DNA of 64,000 nucleotides from Pelargonium tetragonum. Taxonomy: Eukaryota > Streptophyta > Magnoliopsida > Geraniales > Geraniaceae. The translations under genes and the position numbers were made by a program. Below, one piece after another: positions 25,101 through 36,520 of the stretch. The stretch spans positions 1 to 64,000 of the forward strand of contig JAYMTL010000064.1 in NCBI GenBank assembly GCA_036897445.1, given 5' to 3'. The notes under the pieces are model-generated. The model did no database searches, had not been told where the DNA came from, and was given only the letters and a program-made list of their open reading frames with translations. Positions within the stretch are counted from its first letter, which is position 1; every line of letters begins with the position of its first letter.

Positions 25101-25300
25101 CAAATAGAATAGGGAACCCCTGGTAAATAAGGACTCTATAAGTATAGTATTATGACGGTACACACTTACACTAGGACCACCTACAACTGAAAAAGGCTTT
25201 TAAACAAAAAGAACTTTCACTCATTTTTTTTATCTCTTAAACTTAGCTTAGAAGCAGAAAAAACTTATACTGATCTAGACCCCTAAATACAGGCTATCCG
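22120..25300. other. Spacer, no gene recognised
   Basis: There is a short 12-bp palindrome at 22390-22401 (GGAGCTAGCTCC). Otherwise the stretch holds only short closed frames, and nothing resembling a tRNA arm with its partners was found on either strand. Confidence 0.55.
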
Positions 25301-27289
25301 AGTCTTCTTTTGGAGGAATTTTCCTGGCCGGTAATAGCAAATTCGGAGTCTTCCGAAAAATCTTTCTTTTTAGGGGGATTTTTTTGTGCATTTCTGAGGC
25401 TTTCTTTTCCAGGATTTAGTATAAAACTCAGAAATTCCTTCTTTCTTCCTTTTTGGCTGAGAGATGATACAGAAAAGTAAAGAAAGGTAGAACCTGGTCT
25501 TGGGTTTGACTCTTTTAGGGCAAAAGTGAGAAGAGAAGCTATAAATCCTAAAGCAAGGAGAAAGTCTTCCCCAAGTCCTTAGTTTATTTACTACCCAACT
25601 CACTTTATTTAATAAAGGAGGGTTGCGTACCCCAGAAAAAAATGAATAAGAATTCTACTTACTTAGATAGGGGCAACTCTGGAAAAACCGGGGGGGGGAT
25701 CCCTATACTCCAAAAGACAGAGCTCATTATAGATAGTATTCTTTGCAAGGGTCTCATAGACTTGTAGGTAAACGTGTAAAAAATCCCGTAAAAGAACTAA
25801 AAAAGGGAAGCTTAGATAGGAATTAGACTGACCCCGAGTTTAACCCACAACTCAAAAAAATTGACTTGGGTTCTTACTGGACCAGATTGCAAGGATTTAT
25901 TGCTTCGAAAATCCGCTAGAAGTTGATTGCGCTGAAGGGACTATCTAACGAGGTCTTGAACCAAGGTCTTTATTCGGATGTATTCCAGACTTTAGGGTTC
26001 CACGAGAGAATATGATATTTTTATAAAATTGTACCTTAAAATACCTAGAAAGGGTCAAGATCCAGGGCGGATAGGAAGTCAGAGTGTCTGAATAAGAAGG
26101 GTTTTAGACGAGAGCTGGTTGTGAGTTTTTATGCTTAGTATAATAGGGCCCTCACGACTGACTGGTAGACGTTTTAAAAAGGGGGCAGCAAGTGGGTTGA
26201 GATTGAGTTCAATTAGAAAGTCAATATCTTTCCCTGAAAAAGGAAGCTTTTGCTTGTATATGAAATAGAATTTTCTTAAAAACCGGGACTTCTGCCCTTT
26301 CTATTGGAGAATGCTACTTTTTAATTGTGCAGATTTTGTTTGACTACGACGTTCATAGGACCCTTTTACTAAAGGAACCCACTCCCTTTTTGAAAAAGTT
26401 ATGCTCGCCCTATAGCAAAACCAATAAAAGTCGTATAAATTCCTCTAGAATCGACCTCTTTCTTGCTTGGAAAGTCGGGTCTTTTTCTATAAACAAGTTC
26501 TAAGTCAGTCTTTTTACTTTAAAAGCTATCCTATTTATTTGTTTATTTGTGAAGAAGCTTTCCAGGTTAAGTGAAGTGGGTAACCCAAGATAGGTGATAG
26601 GCGAGCGGCATTTCTCAACAAAGTACTTATTCTAGAAAGGGGGACTTTAAAGAAAGATAGAAGGCGATCCACTGGATAGGTAAACACCAGATACCAAACT
26701 AAAGAGATTTTAGATTTTAGGCATAAAAAGTATAAACATAAGCATGATCAGGTTTCTTAGCTTTGGCTTGAGAGTCTTTTCATTCCAGTAGTTTGCTCCC
26801 TCTGTTTGTTACCTTTTTCCCATTTCAGTTAGAGTAGAATTTGTTTTCAAAAGAAGGGGTTTCCTAGGCATTTCAAGTTAAGTAATAGGGTTTCTTGAGT
26901 AATGCGGTCAATTATTTGAAAGAAAGTGATGAAGTAGGCCAGGTCCATAAGAATAGGGGGAGGAGACCCTGTATATGCAGTGCCTAGACTGCGAGTTAGT
27001 TAGGGAAACTTGTATATACGAGAATGCATGTATTCTTGATAGCCTTGAGTTCTTCTAGTTGTAGCCCTTCTTTCCATTAGTTTACTTGTTTTAGAGGTCT
27101 TAGTTAGTACTAGAGGAGTCTCTTAGTTTTATTAGTATTAGTAGTTCTTGTAAGTCAAGTCAGGAGTCTTTATAAGAAATCTTGGTAACAGAGCCCGGGC
27201 TCTTTCTTTCCTTTTTTATAAGGTTTAGCGTTTCCGCTTAATTGTGAATGGGATATCTTCAACGGAATCTCTTATCTACAGTAGGCTAA

Positions 27290-28060
27290 AAACACAATCA
27301 AAACTGGTGCTAAAGAGGTTAAATAGAATGGATACACAAACTATAAATAAAACATTAGACAAGAACTTTGGCTGTAGTACTCGCTTTCTTGAATGAAGTA
27401 GTTTTTAGGTCCCTCTGTTCTGGATATTCAGCGTAGCGAAGGGGCTTTTTTCCTACAGGCTTGCTTTAAGAGGGTTTTAACAAGGATCTTTATTCCCTAG
27501 ATTTCAGGTTAAGTAAGAGAGTTCGGTAGTCAGTAGGGGGAGTCTCTTCAAAAGTACTGAATAATGTAACTAGCTCCGAGAGATGGATAAAAAAGACATT
27601 AGAAATGTGTGGTAATTCGGGTTAGGTCGAATAGGGAAAACCCGGTTAAAAGGTACTAGAAAAGTCTTCTAGATAAGAACGCATGATCTGCTTTCTTTAT
27701 CTTTATTGGTTGGAGATTCTAAGCTAGGTAGTGGAATAGGATGAAAGGGGATGCTTGAGACTCCTGGTGTTAAGGTAAAGGCAGTCTTTCGATAGAGGAT
27801 GATTTTATAGGCTGTAAAAGCTAAAGCACAGGGTCTTTCAAAGATATTAGAAAGGGGTATAATCAGGTTAATTAGGTAGCAGCTTATATGGACTCCTCGA
27901 CTGCAATGACACTCTAAACAATTTGGGTAGTCAGTTTGATAGGATGATATTTTCTTTGTCTTCCTTTCTTTTAAGTAGCTTTGCACCATTGAAGGGGATT
28001 CCCTAGTCTGAACTGGGGTATTTGAACCCTTTCTGGGATATGTCAAGTTTTAGGTTAGCT
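27290..28060 (+). repeat. Family Z repeat, longest copy
   Basis: This is the reference copy. Its landmarks in order are GGTGCTAAAGAGGTTAAATA (27308), TCTGGATATTCAG (27419), GGCTTGCTTTAAGAGG, CTAGATTTCAGGTTAAGTAA (27497), AACCCGGTTAAAAGGTAC (27639), TTCTAGATAAGAAC (27667), GGCTGTAAAAGCTAAAG (27810) and ATGTCAAGTTTTAG (28040). Each recurs at least once elsewhere between 28 and 34 kb or at 52 kb. A 125-codon minus-strand frame lies inside it, starts with TTG, and shows no family resemblance; I regard it as fortuitous. Confidence 0.6.
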
Positions 28061-28414
28061 ATAGGTTTATAGGTCAAGGGTAAGCTTTTCTATAAGCAGC
28101 TTCTAAGTTAGTTTTATAGGCAGTACCTGAGCACAACCAACAGATGCTAATTCTTCGACTTACTTCTTTTCGTTTTATTTGTATTCTTGGATTTGGAAGT
28201 TAGAGGAGGGACAGTAGATAGGAGGAGGCGGGAGAGCATGAGAAGCAGCTACCACTTTCTTAGTATTAGTAGGTTTAGAGTAAAGTAGCTAGAGTAAGAG
28301 CTTCTTCTTTTTAGGAGTGAATTTCTTCTCCAATTCTATAGTTAAAATCGGTGGTAAACGAAATTCTAGATAGTAGCATTAGCATATTGTTTGATTTCGT
28401 CTGCACTCCCTTTT

Positions 28415-28500
28415 CTTATAGGCTTGCTCTAATAGGTTTTTACAAGGATATAAGATTGACTAGCCTTTGGGCTAAGTAGGAGGTTTAAGGGTTCCCTTAA
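28415..28500 (+). repeat. Family Z partial copy
   Basis: TATAGGCTTGCTCTAATAGG then TTTTTACAAGGATATAAG and GGGCTAAGTAGGAGGTTT parallel the 27440-27530 part of the longest copy. Identity is moderate with small indels. Confidence 0.45.
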
Positions 28501-29131
28501 GGATTCGGGGATTTTATTAAAAAATTAAAAAATGAATAGGAAATCCCTTTTGTTTTAAGAAATCCTATATTCGTTTTTAGCTAGGAAATTTTAGCATCCA
28601 GATGCTTTCGCCCGAAACAATCAGTTTTGAGGCTTATTTAGTTATAGTTTCTTTTTACTTTTATTTCATAGTGCAAGCTCGACCTTACCTAGAGAAGAGG
28701 TTGCAAACGAATTTAGCATTCCTTATTTTTCTTTTTAGGAAAGGTTGCAGCTAAAGTAAATAGGGGGCACAAGAAAGTAGGGTATTTATTTACGGAAGGA
28801 GGTTCCAAGGTAAGGAGAGCGGGCGAAAGTGATATATCTGAGAAAGCAATTCGAGAAGGATATATTAAATCTTGATGCTAAACAGGTAGGTAAGACTCGG
28901 TACCTTAACTACAGATAAAAGGCCTTCATTATAATTATAGGTAGGGGTTTTGGCCTTGTTCTCTTTCATTCCTATCCCTTTTTCTTAGCTTTGGCTGATG
29001 GAAAGGAATACAGACCAATTCACACAGGATCAAAGTTAGTATCTCGAAAGCCTAGAGTGTCCTTTCTTTTTAGTTTAGATACCGACCGGCTATTTAACCT
29101 AATTAGAGCCCTTTATCAATGACTTTCTTGT

Positions 29132-29401
29132 CTATAGAGGCAATAAATCCTTGTTTTTTAGGCATCCCTTTAAGTGAAGCAGAACTAGAAAGGCTACCAA
29201 AAGCCTAAGTAACTTCCCTACGAAAGCTAAGACTCTCCTCCAGTATAATAAAACTGTTGCTTGCCCATAAACCCACCCAAACATTTCTTTTACGCTCCTA
29301 TAAACTTGCTTTGACAAAAACGCAAAAATAGGTATATAGAGGGGCCGATAGATTACAACTTTAGTGAGAAAACTCTTTCGTAATCCAAAAAAAAAAGACA
29401 T
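29132..29401 (-). CDS. Hypothetical 89-residue membrane-like ORF, doubtful
   Basis: This is one of the few ATG-started frames of this length, read on the minus strand from 29401. The peptide is basic and hydrophobic, with two possible membrane spans at roughly residues 14-30 (VVIYRPLYIPIFAF) and 59-78 (LAFVGKLLRLLVAFLVLL), the latter leucine-rich. No known mitochondrial protein is recognised and no ribosome-binding signal is expected in this genome type. It lies in the GC-richer repeat block, and its C-terminal part overlaps a phrase also found at 16.8 kb, so repeat origin is likely. Random spacer of 64 kb easily yields frames of this length. Confidence 0.12.
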   Translation of the reverse strand: MSFFFGLRKSFLTKVVIYRPLYIPIFAFLSKQVYRSVKEMFGWVYGQATVLLYWRRVLAFVGKLLRLLVAFLVLLHLKGCLKNKDLLPL

Positions 29402-30109
29402 CGAAGTAGGGGATTCCCTGATTAGAACCTTTAAGGCATCTTAAAATTCCTTTCTTGTTTGATACTCTAATGAAAATTACTAGACTAGGACTTCTATTTA
29501 TTAGCTGTAAATTTAGAAACTTAAGAGTTTCTTCTATCTAAGTTCTTTCTTGCTCTATTAACTTTTGTTAGTTATACTTACTTAATTTAATAAAGTAACT
29601 TCGTTGGATGGTTGCTTTTTTGGGAATCCCTTAAGCTATATGCTTATACTAGTTTACGGTCCTATCTTAGTTTTCAACTGATTAGGAATTAGTGCAGTCA
29701 TTATTAATTGCCAGTTAAGTTTTCTATATTTAAATTTACAAAACCCTTCGCTTTAGCGTTCTCCTGCTCCTTGACTTGTAACTTACCCTTTTTTGTTTGT
29801 CACCCTAGAACCTCCTTTAAACTAATTAAGGAAAGATCTTAAGAAATTTCTTGTTGACTATAACTAAGAGAACTCTATCTTGTTCTTTACCGAAAAAGGA
29901 TTCCCTTACTTTAGTATACTCCCAACGTCTTGATTATCCGAAAGGGAAACCTTGAAACAAAGCAACAGAGGCCCTCAATAACTTTCCCTTTATATATTAT
30001 TATAACACAATAAAAGCTATGCCGTCCACTTCTAGGGGCCTTTCCCTTTTTTTGTAGTACCAACTTGAATAGCATAACTACAAGGTTATAAGAGAGCTTT
30101 TCTTTAGGG

Positions 30110-30345
30110 ATTCACCGGGTAGTTCTTTTATAGGCAGTTTCTTTCTAAGTTAAGCAGGAGTCAGTTTCGTAGAATAAAACATACGAAACGTTGCCTTATA
30201 GAAGCTCTAGGCTAGTCTATAAAGCTACAAAGGGGATCTTAAAGACATTAGCAAGGGGGAGAGGTCTCGTATAGGTAGCACCTTAATAAGCACCCTAAAG
30301 ATAAATGACATTCTAAAACTTCTGGAGAGTAACACGGGTAGAATT
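30110..30345 (+). repeat. Family Z partial copy
   Basis: TTTTATAGGCAGTTTC, TATAAAGCTACAAAGG, ATCTTAAAGACATTAGCAAG, TATAGGTAGCACCTT and AATGACATTCTAAAACTT align in order with 27800-27925 of the longest copy. It is clearly homologous by eye with several indels. Confidence 0.55.
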
Positions 30346-31244
30346 CTCTTCTATTTGCATTTCTTTTTTATGGGTTTTGACAGGTCAAATTCATAAATTT
30401 GAATAGTTGCTTTCTTTTATATTCCTTTGTGCCCAATTCTATAAAGAAATTCTAAATTAGTAGGAGGTAGAATAGAATTTCTCAAGAAAAAGGTACGCTA
30501 GGTCTAAGAAATAGCAAGAATTGCTTTCATCTGTAACCTTTTTACAAGCTTTGACAGGAAAGTATAAAGAAAATGGGGTTCTCTTTTCAAGTTTCAAGTG
30601 GAGAGGCGGGAGTTTCTTTCTTTGCTCTAGTTTATGGCGTTACTCAGATATATCTTTCCTAGGTCTCGAGTTAAGTAAGAAATTTTGAGGTAAGGCTATT
30701 CCCTTTAAAGTGAGATTGCTAACTTTTCTTGTTGACCGTTTTGCGGGCGAAAGTTATACCTAGGAACTATAATAGCTGGAAAGGAGGTCTTATGAAGAAT
30801 TACAGGACAAAAAGTATAAGGGGTTCCAAGAAAGTTTCTCTAGTTCTAGTTGCAACTAAAGTCAAAAACAAATAGGGAACACAAAAAAGTAGATCTAGTT
30901 CATAAGGCTAGGTAGTTGGGGATAGGCGATAGGCAGCATTTATAAATAAAAGGTATCGAGGATAAGATAGGGAAAGCTCCGGGGGGAAAGGGATCCCAAA
31001 ATAGATACAGTAAAATTGGGCCCTAAATCGGTCTAATAGGGGGAATCCTGCCTAGCTGAGCATGGAAACTTAAGATAATTGAGTTTGGTGTTGTGTGGAA
31101 TTGGTCGTCTGTTTTATTAGCCTTAACTGGAAATTCTTAGGTTAAGGAGTTGCTTATCTGCGATACCTTGGTTTCGAAGCCCTATCAAAGTAAGTAGAAT
31201 AAAAAGAAAAGTTTCGTGTGGGCTTGTTCTAGTGTCTTAAGTTT

Positions 31245-31300
31245 CAAGGATATGTCTTTCCTAGATTTCAGGTTAAGTAAGAGAGTTCAGTAGGTAGGTT
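31245..31300 (+). repeat. Family Z partial copy
   Basis: The phrase CTAGATTTCAGGTTAAGTAA then GAGAGTTCAGTAG is almost identical to 27497-27529, with a single G/A difference over some 33 bp. It is the best-conserved piece of the family seen. Confidence 0.75.
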
Positions 31301-33354
31301 TTCTTAAAACTCGGATAGGTCTAGCCCCGAAGAAAAGGTCTCCCTCTAACTAAAGAAAGGGATTCTAGAAAAAAAAAGGAGTAGGAATTCCTTTTTACAA
31401 TTTACAGAGATATATCTTTGCTAGATGGTTCATAGAGTCGGGTAGGTAATAGAAAAAGTAGTGCTAACTAAAGAGGTTTCCGGTAAATAACTAAACTCAA
31501 AGTCTACCCCTTTTTTGTTAATGTAAGGGATTTAAAAAGGGCAGGGAGCAAAGATTCAGTGTTTCTTTTGTTCTGTCGTGTTCATTATCCGGTTCGGTAG
31601 AGCCTACTTAAGTTAAAATAGTGATTAGTGGGTCACCAAGGTATCGCAGATAAGCAAGCCTAAATAACCAAAAACTAAAAAGGCATTCTACATATAAAAA
31701 GTGGGTTAATGTGTTAAATTGAACGAGATATAGACCTGATGCCAAAACACTCAAGAGACTCGCTTCTTTTTTTTGAACGATTGGAAATTGCCTTACAAGA
31801 ATAGATCTGATTCTAGTTATAACGAAATGAATAGAGTTTTTATCCTTAGTTTTTTTAGTGCAAGTCATTTGTTTTCCTCAAGGTCTTTTGTAATGAAGTC
31901 AACTCTGATAGGGAGATCTCTTTCCTAGTTTTTGCTTTTGGGATTAGAACTACTTTCTGAATATGAATATGTCAAGTTTTCTTTTCGTTAGTTAAATAGG
32001 CTCCCAGTTCATGTTCATTTAGTAGGAGCACAAGGGAATGAGTCGATCTATGGGAAAGTTTTCTAAAGGGTTTTTGTTCTGACTCGTTACTTAAGATGTT
32101 TCATGGAAGGCCTAGCTCTGGGGTTGTTAGACAAGTCAAGCAGTTTCAGAAAGGCATAAGTTTTTGGTTCTCAAAGGGACCCTTGTACCCATAGAGGTTT
32201 TTATGGAAGTAGGAGTTTTCTCGTTTCAAGTTAGATTTTAAGTTACAGGATATCCGTATATTCGTAATGAAAGGCGCTTCGTATTCATAAGTTGAGATTT
32301 CAGGCCTATTCTTTATTCGATTTTATGCTTTTTCAGTTTCAGTGGCTCTACAGGTCTATTGGAGTTTTCCTTAGCTGGAGGTTTTCTAAACCTAAAAGAG
32401 ATTCTCAAATGTGTGAAATCGAACACAAGAGCCTTGGGTAAATGAAATGGGGAGGCTCGCTCAGGACGGGAATTGCTTTTTATCTTTTATATTATAGTGG
32501 ATTTTGTTAAGAGGGATCCGGACTTGTTGTTATCCTTCATCTTTTTGAATTTGTTTGAATAAGAGAATAGAGAGTTGAAGTGAAACTTTTCTAGGGATAA
32601 AGTCAAGCCCGTGGGGTATAGACCAATTTCTTTGTTTCGGGTTAGACTGGTAAAGTCTTTCATTAGATTCCCAGTTTCTAAAACCTCCAATTCAAGAAAG
32701 AGTGCGCAGTTGAAAAGGTGTAAATGAAATAGAATAAAAAAGTAGCTAGCATGAAAACTCTTGTTTAGAATCATTTAGAAAATGAGATAAAGATCCTCGA
32801 GGAGAAGAAAAGGCTCCTCGTTAATTAAGAGGGTCTAAGACAAATAGAAGTTCAGCGTTAAAATATCTTAGCTAAGCTCTTGAAAGAAAGGGGTACTTAA
32901 TTTAGCACGCTCAATTAGGGAATTAGGGTTTATGCTGTTTCTAATAGGTAGGGGTGTTCTACTTATAAATTAGAAAGGGGTTTTTAGAAGAGCGAAAATA
33001 CACCAGGGTCTTTTTACATACAAGTTTACGTTTTTTATTTCCTAAGGAGTTCGATTCCGCAATCAAGTATAAGTTCTTTTTCAGGTTCCTGACTAGGTTA
33101 GACTTCCTGAGTTTACCTTCATTTAAGTATATAGGTGGGTGTTTCAGACTAAAAGTAGTACTTTTGCTTTGTATTTCGAGCTCCTATACAAGGGAAAACA
33201 GCTTTGAGCATTTTTGCGAAAGATAAATCTTACCTACCTTGTGCTTCCAAATGAGGTCTTTCAAGAGGAGAGTGCTCGTTTTCTGGTTGTCAGATTTGGA
33301 CTACGAGAAATTTCCTAAAGCCTGGTTTAGCTAAGGAAATCCATTCAGTTTTAG

Positions 33355-33405
33355 AAAAAGTAGGATCCCCTTTTATATGGAAAATGAAGAAAAATTGTAT
33401 AAAAG
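33355..33405 (+). repeat. Dispersed repeat Y, copy 2
   Basis: AAAAAGTAGGATCCCCTTTT followed by TATGGAAAATGAAG and AAAAATTGTATAAAA corresponds to the copies at 18.5 and 46.6 kb. The alignment is collinear with a few single-base differences and short indels. Confidence 0.6.
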
Positions 33406-33659
33406 AAGCAAAAAAGTTTACCTAAAGTATATGGGCAAGCGCTTTTTCAAGAAAGTTCTTCTTGAGTTTGAGTCCTTTTGAAGCATTATCGAGGGTAACA
33501 GGATAGCGGGAGTTCCTCTTTACTTGAACTTTAGACTCTCCTGGTTTTTCTAGTTCTTAATACCCAAAAGGGATTTCAAAAGAAGTCATTCCAATGTAAG
33601 AAAGATTGATTCTAATTAATAAAGGGACCCTACTCGGTACCTAAACTCTAAAGAAACAG

Positions 33660-33760
33660 AGTGAAACAAGGTGCTAACGAGGTTGAATAGGCAAAAACCC
33701 GGTTACAAGGTACCTGTTAAATATTTGATATTCTAGATAAGAACTTGTTGGGCATGTTTT
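33660..33760 (+). repeat. Family Z partial copy
   Basis: GGTGCTAACGAGGTTGAATA, AACCCGGTTACAAGGTACC and TATTCTAGATAAGAAC repeat the 27625-27685 part of the longest copy, with a short insertion between the last two landmarks. Confidence 0.6.
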
Positions 33761-34450
33761 GCTTGAATCCCTAACCCGTTTTATTTGCTTTGACCGGGAA
33801 TTCTTTGATGAAACGAAAGTCTGTTAATAGATTGAAGTTGAGAGTTTCCTTGAGGTCTATAGGATATTCTTAAAAGTATGAGAACGAGATAGGGATATAA
33901 CGGAAAATGAAGTAAGCCCTTTTTTATCTTTCATTTATGCTGTTATAGAATAAGGATTTAAGGATGATTTTTTATAGTGTTTGTCAGTAAGCAAGTAAAG
34001 GAAGAGATGAAAGTCAACAGGTAGGAGGCGTGATAGGGTTAGAACAAGTGCCTTATACTCTTGCTCTGGTTCAGTCTTTTTTTGTAGGTAAGGCTAAAGG
34101 AATCGGTTTCCGGTCCGAAAGTGAGAGCTTTTTTGTATTCTTTTATGGGAGTATGGGAGAACCCATCTTACTTGCCGGAGCCTTCTTCTTGTTAGGAGTT
34201 CTGTTATTATGTGTCTTTCCTCAGTTCTTTTTAGTTATGAATCTAGAGTTTCCTTATTTACTTTATTTAATAGATAGTATATTACTGAGTCCTTCTTAGG
34301 GAGGGCTTTAGACCTTCTCTCTTTGCTTTGAACTTTTAAGAAATCCGAGTAAAACAGGTCTAGTTATTGACTTTTGATAGCATTTCTAGTTACACTAACA
34401 CTGCTTATTGTGAATGGGATGCCTTCCACTCGAGCTTGAGTAAGGTTGCC

Positions 34451-36105
34451 TCTGACTTCCGGATCTAGTTCGCTTAACGAGGAGCTACTTTTATTCTCTA
34501 GAAAGATATCAAACCTTATAAGTTTTAAGATACATAATATAAAAAAGTTTGTTTTACTAAAGGATTTTTTTTAATAAAAATCAAATCTCAATCAAAACAA
34601 GGAAAGTGCCCATTTTCATGCCTCAAAAAAGGCAACAATGCCAATGTATTTATCTAGAATGCCTTTTATCAAGGGGCAGTACCAAAACAAAAACCCTGTA
34701 TTATAACCCAATTAACCGAAAACCTTCAGAGTAACTTGTTTTTACTGAGAGCTAAAGTTGTGTCATTTTAAAAACTCAATTGAAGGAGAGAAGATACTTA
34801 TCCCTACTTTTGCCTATTATGTCTTTTAATGTATGAAAGATTTGTACAGTCTATAAAGTTCTTATCTAAACGAACGCTTTTTCAGGTACCCAGTAAGTTG
34901 TACCTTTGATACATTTTGCGTGCGATTTTTCCTTTTTTTATTCCTTGCTTTTTTCAGAGAAGCTTACGCAATATTGAAGACTCTCCTTTTTAGAAAAACC
35001 AAGGGAGGACTTATATTAGCTATTAGATTTTCTAAAGGTCTTTAAAGCAGAAAAAGAAAGGGGTTTGGAATTCGCATAGATTTAGCAAAACTGAATATTT
35101 GAGTAAAAAACCTAAGAAATTAGGATCAATTTACAATATACTAGACTAGCTCTTCAAAACGCAAAGAGTACTAACAAGGTAATAAAAGGCCTCTTAAGTC
35201 GAGGGAACTTTGAAAAGATAAAAAAGCAGGAATATCAGGATTGCAGGGATAGCTTTTTGTGGACTTTAAGGTGCCGAGTCTTAACAGGAGCTTACCAAGG
35301 GTAGATCAACCTAAATTGAAATCTAAACGAGGATTCTTTCGAGTTGGTACTTTAGTAAGGTCTTCGAGAATCACTCAATTTATTAGCATGAGGTGAAATC
35401 TCAAAGCTAAATAAGGGTTATAGAGGGTTTTGAAATTCTTAATAAACCGGATTTCTTAATAAGCTAAAGCGGGCCTTAGGAGTGCTGCGGAGGAACCCGC
35501 AATTCAGGGCTAAGTCGCCTTCTAATTTGAGTGAATAAACTAACTACTTGCTGGGTCCCGTAAAAAATGAAAAGATCTAAAGTCCTCGAGCTTTCCCTTT
35601 AATACATGCATTACCTTTCTAATTTAGATACAAAGTGAAACAAACTTATAAGCTAACCCTAGTTATAATATGAGGAGTTTTTAATATAAAAGTTCTTTGC
35701 AATATCGTATACGTTTACCCGGTCCAGATTTCATTTAAATAAACCAAATACAAATATAAAGTGTCCCTACTCTCGTAGAGTTTATAGATTTGACTTATCT
35801 GGCAATTTCTAATGCCTGTTAGGATTAGTCCTCTATTTGTGTCTTTTTTAGATTCAAGAAAGTTGAAACCGGAGAAGTAGGCTTGCAAAAAAGATCGAAA
35901 AGAAAGGAAACTGTCTCTTTCTAGGATATTACTAGAGTTTCTAGCCAAAAGGCCCCATGTAGGGTGGTTGAGTAACCCCTCATTTAAAATTAGCCCCTAT
36001 TCTTAGGAGGGCCCCTTTCAATTTAAAGCTTCGCAATCCTCTATATAAGTTTATCCTAAGAATGCAAAAAAACAAAGAAAAAGAAGATCCTCTAGTGTAC
36101 GACTA
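34451..36105. other. AT-rich spacer, no gene recognised
   Basis: Frames are short and closed and no RNA gene is recognisable. Base composition falls back to the AT-rich background. Confidence 0.55.
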
Positions 36106-36520
36106 TACTATAAAAGATATCACACTAACCTCCCTCCGCAAAGCTGCAGTCGGTAACACTCCTTTCTATATTTACTTACATACAGGGCTCCTTCTCTAAC
36201 GATAAGCTCATAAGACAATAAGGGAATCTACCTTAAACTACTATTCAGTATACTAGACTGACTAGAACTCTCTATACATTATATAAGAAAACGATACAAG
36301 AACTACTCAGACTTAGAAGCTATGCCAGTAAAGACATTAACCACCACTAGCTACAAGCCCTATCTATAAAATCCTAAGTGAATTACAAGACCCCGCCTTA
36401 CCTTACTAGAATCTTCCCCTGACAAGCTCCCAAACCAGTCTAACTAAGTACATATCAAGCTCCTCTTTCTCTTGTTAATAAACCTAAGAAATGAGAAAGA
36501 AGCTTAAAACGATGTGATAA
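36106..36520 (+). repeat. Family T single copy, plus strand
   Basis: CAGTCGGTAACAC (36150), CTAACGATAAGCTCATAAGA (36196), AGCTATGCCAGTAAAGACAT (36310) and CTAAGTACATATCAAGCTCC (36444) occur in the same order as on the minus strand of the tandem array near 56.8-57.2 kb. The piece beginning ATGCCAGTAAAGACA reads MPVKTLTTT and stops soon after. It looks like an isolated unit of the array family in the opposite orientation. Confidence 0.5.

Larger units (their letters stand above)
25300..34450. other. GC-richer block built of diverged dispersed repeats (family Z)
   Basis: This block is visibly richer in G and purines than its flanks (sampled lines near 43% GC against 25-30%) and repeats itself. 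Besides the copies listed separately, GGTTGCAGCTAAAGTAAATA with AAGAAAGTAGG at about 28745-28785 matches GTTGCAACTAAAG with AAAAAAGTAG at about 30848-30892. GATAGGTGATAGGCGAGCGG at about 26592 matches GATAGGCGATAGGCAGC at about 30921. GCGGGCGAAAGT occurs near both 28818 and 30734. No reverse transcriptase, transposase or terminal repeats are recognisable, so the nature of the ancestral sequence is unknown. Confidence 0.55.

Noticed and set aside
27669-28046. 125-codon minus-strand frame, the longest in the window
   Set aside because: It starts with TTG, has no recognisable motif and lies wholly within the longest family Z repeat; one frame of this length in 64 kb is not surprising.
33047-33066. 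GAGTTCGATTCCGC, T-loop-like string
   Set aside because: The flanking bases cannot form a T stem; a single tRNA-like heptamer is expected by chance.
34030-34299. 89-codon hydrophobic plus-strand frame that could be a membrane protein
   Set aside because: It starts with GTG, hydrophobicity follows from T-rich DNA, and no family or neighbour supports it.
25300-34450. Repeat-rich block considered as an LTR element or other mobile element with genes
   Set aside because: No terminal repeats, primer-binding site, polymerase, integrase or transposase motif could be seen on either strand.
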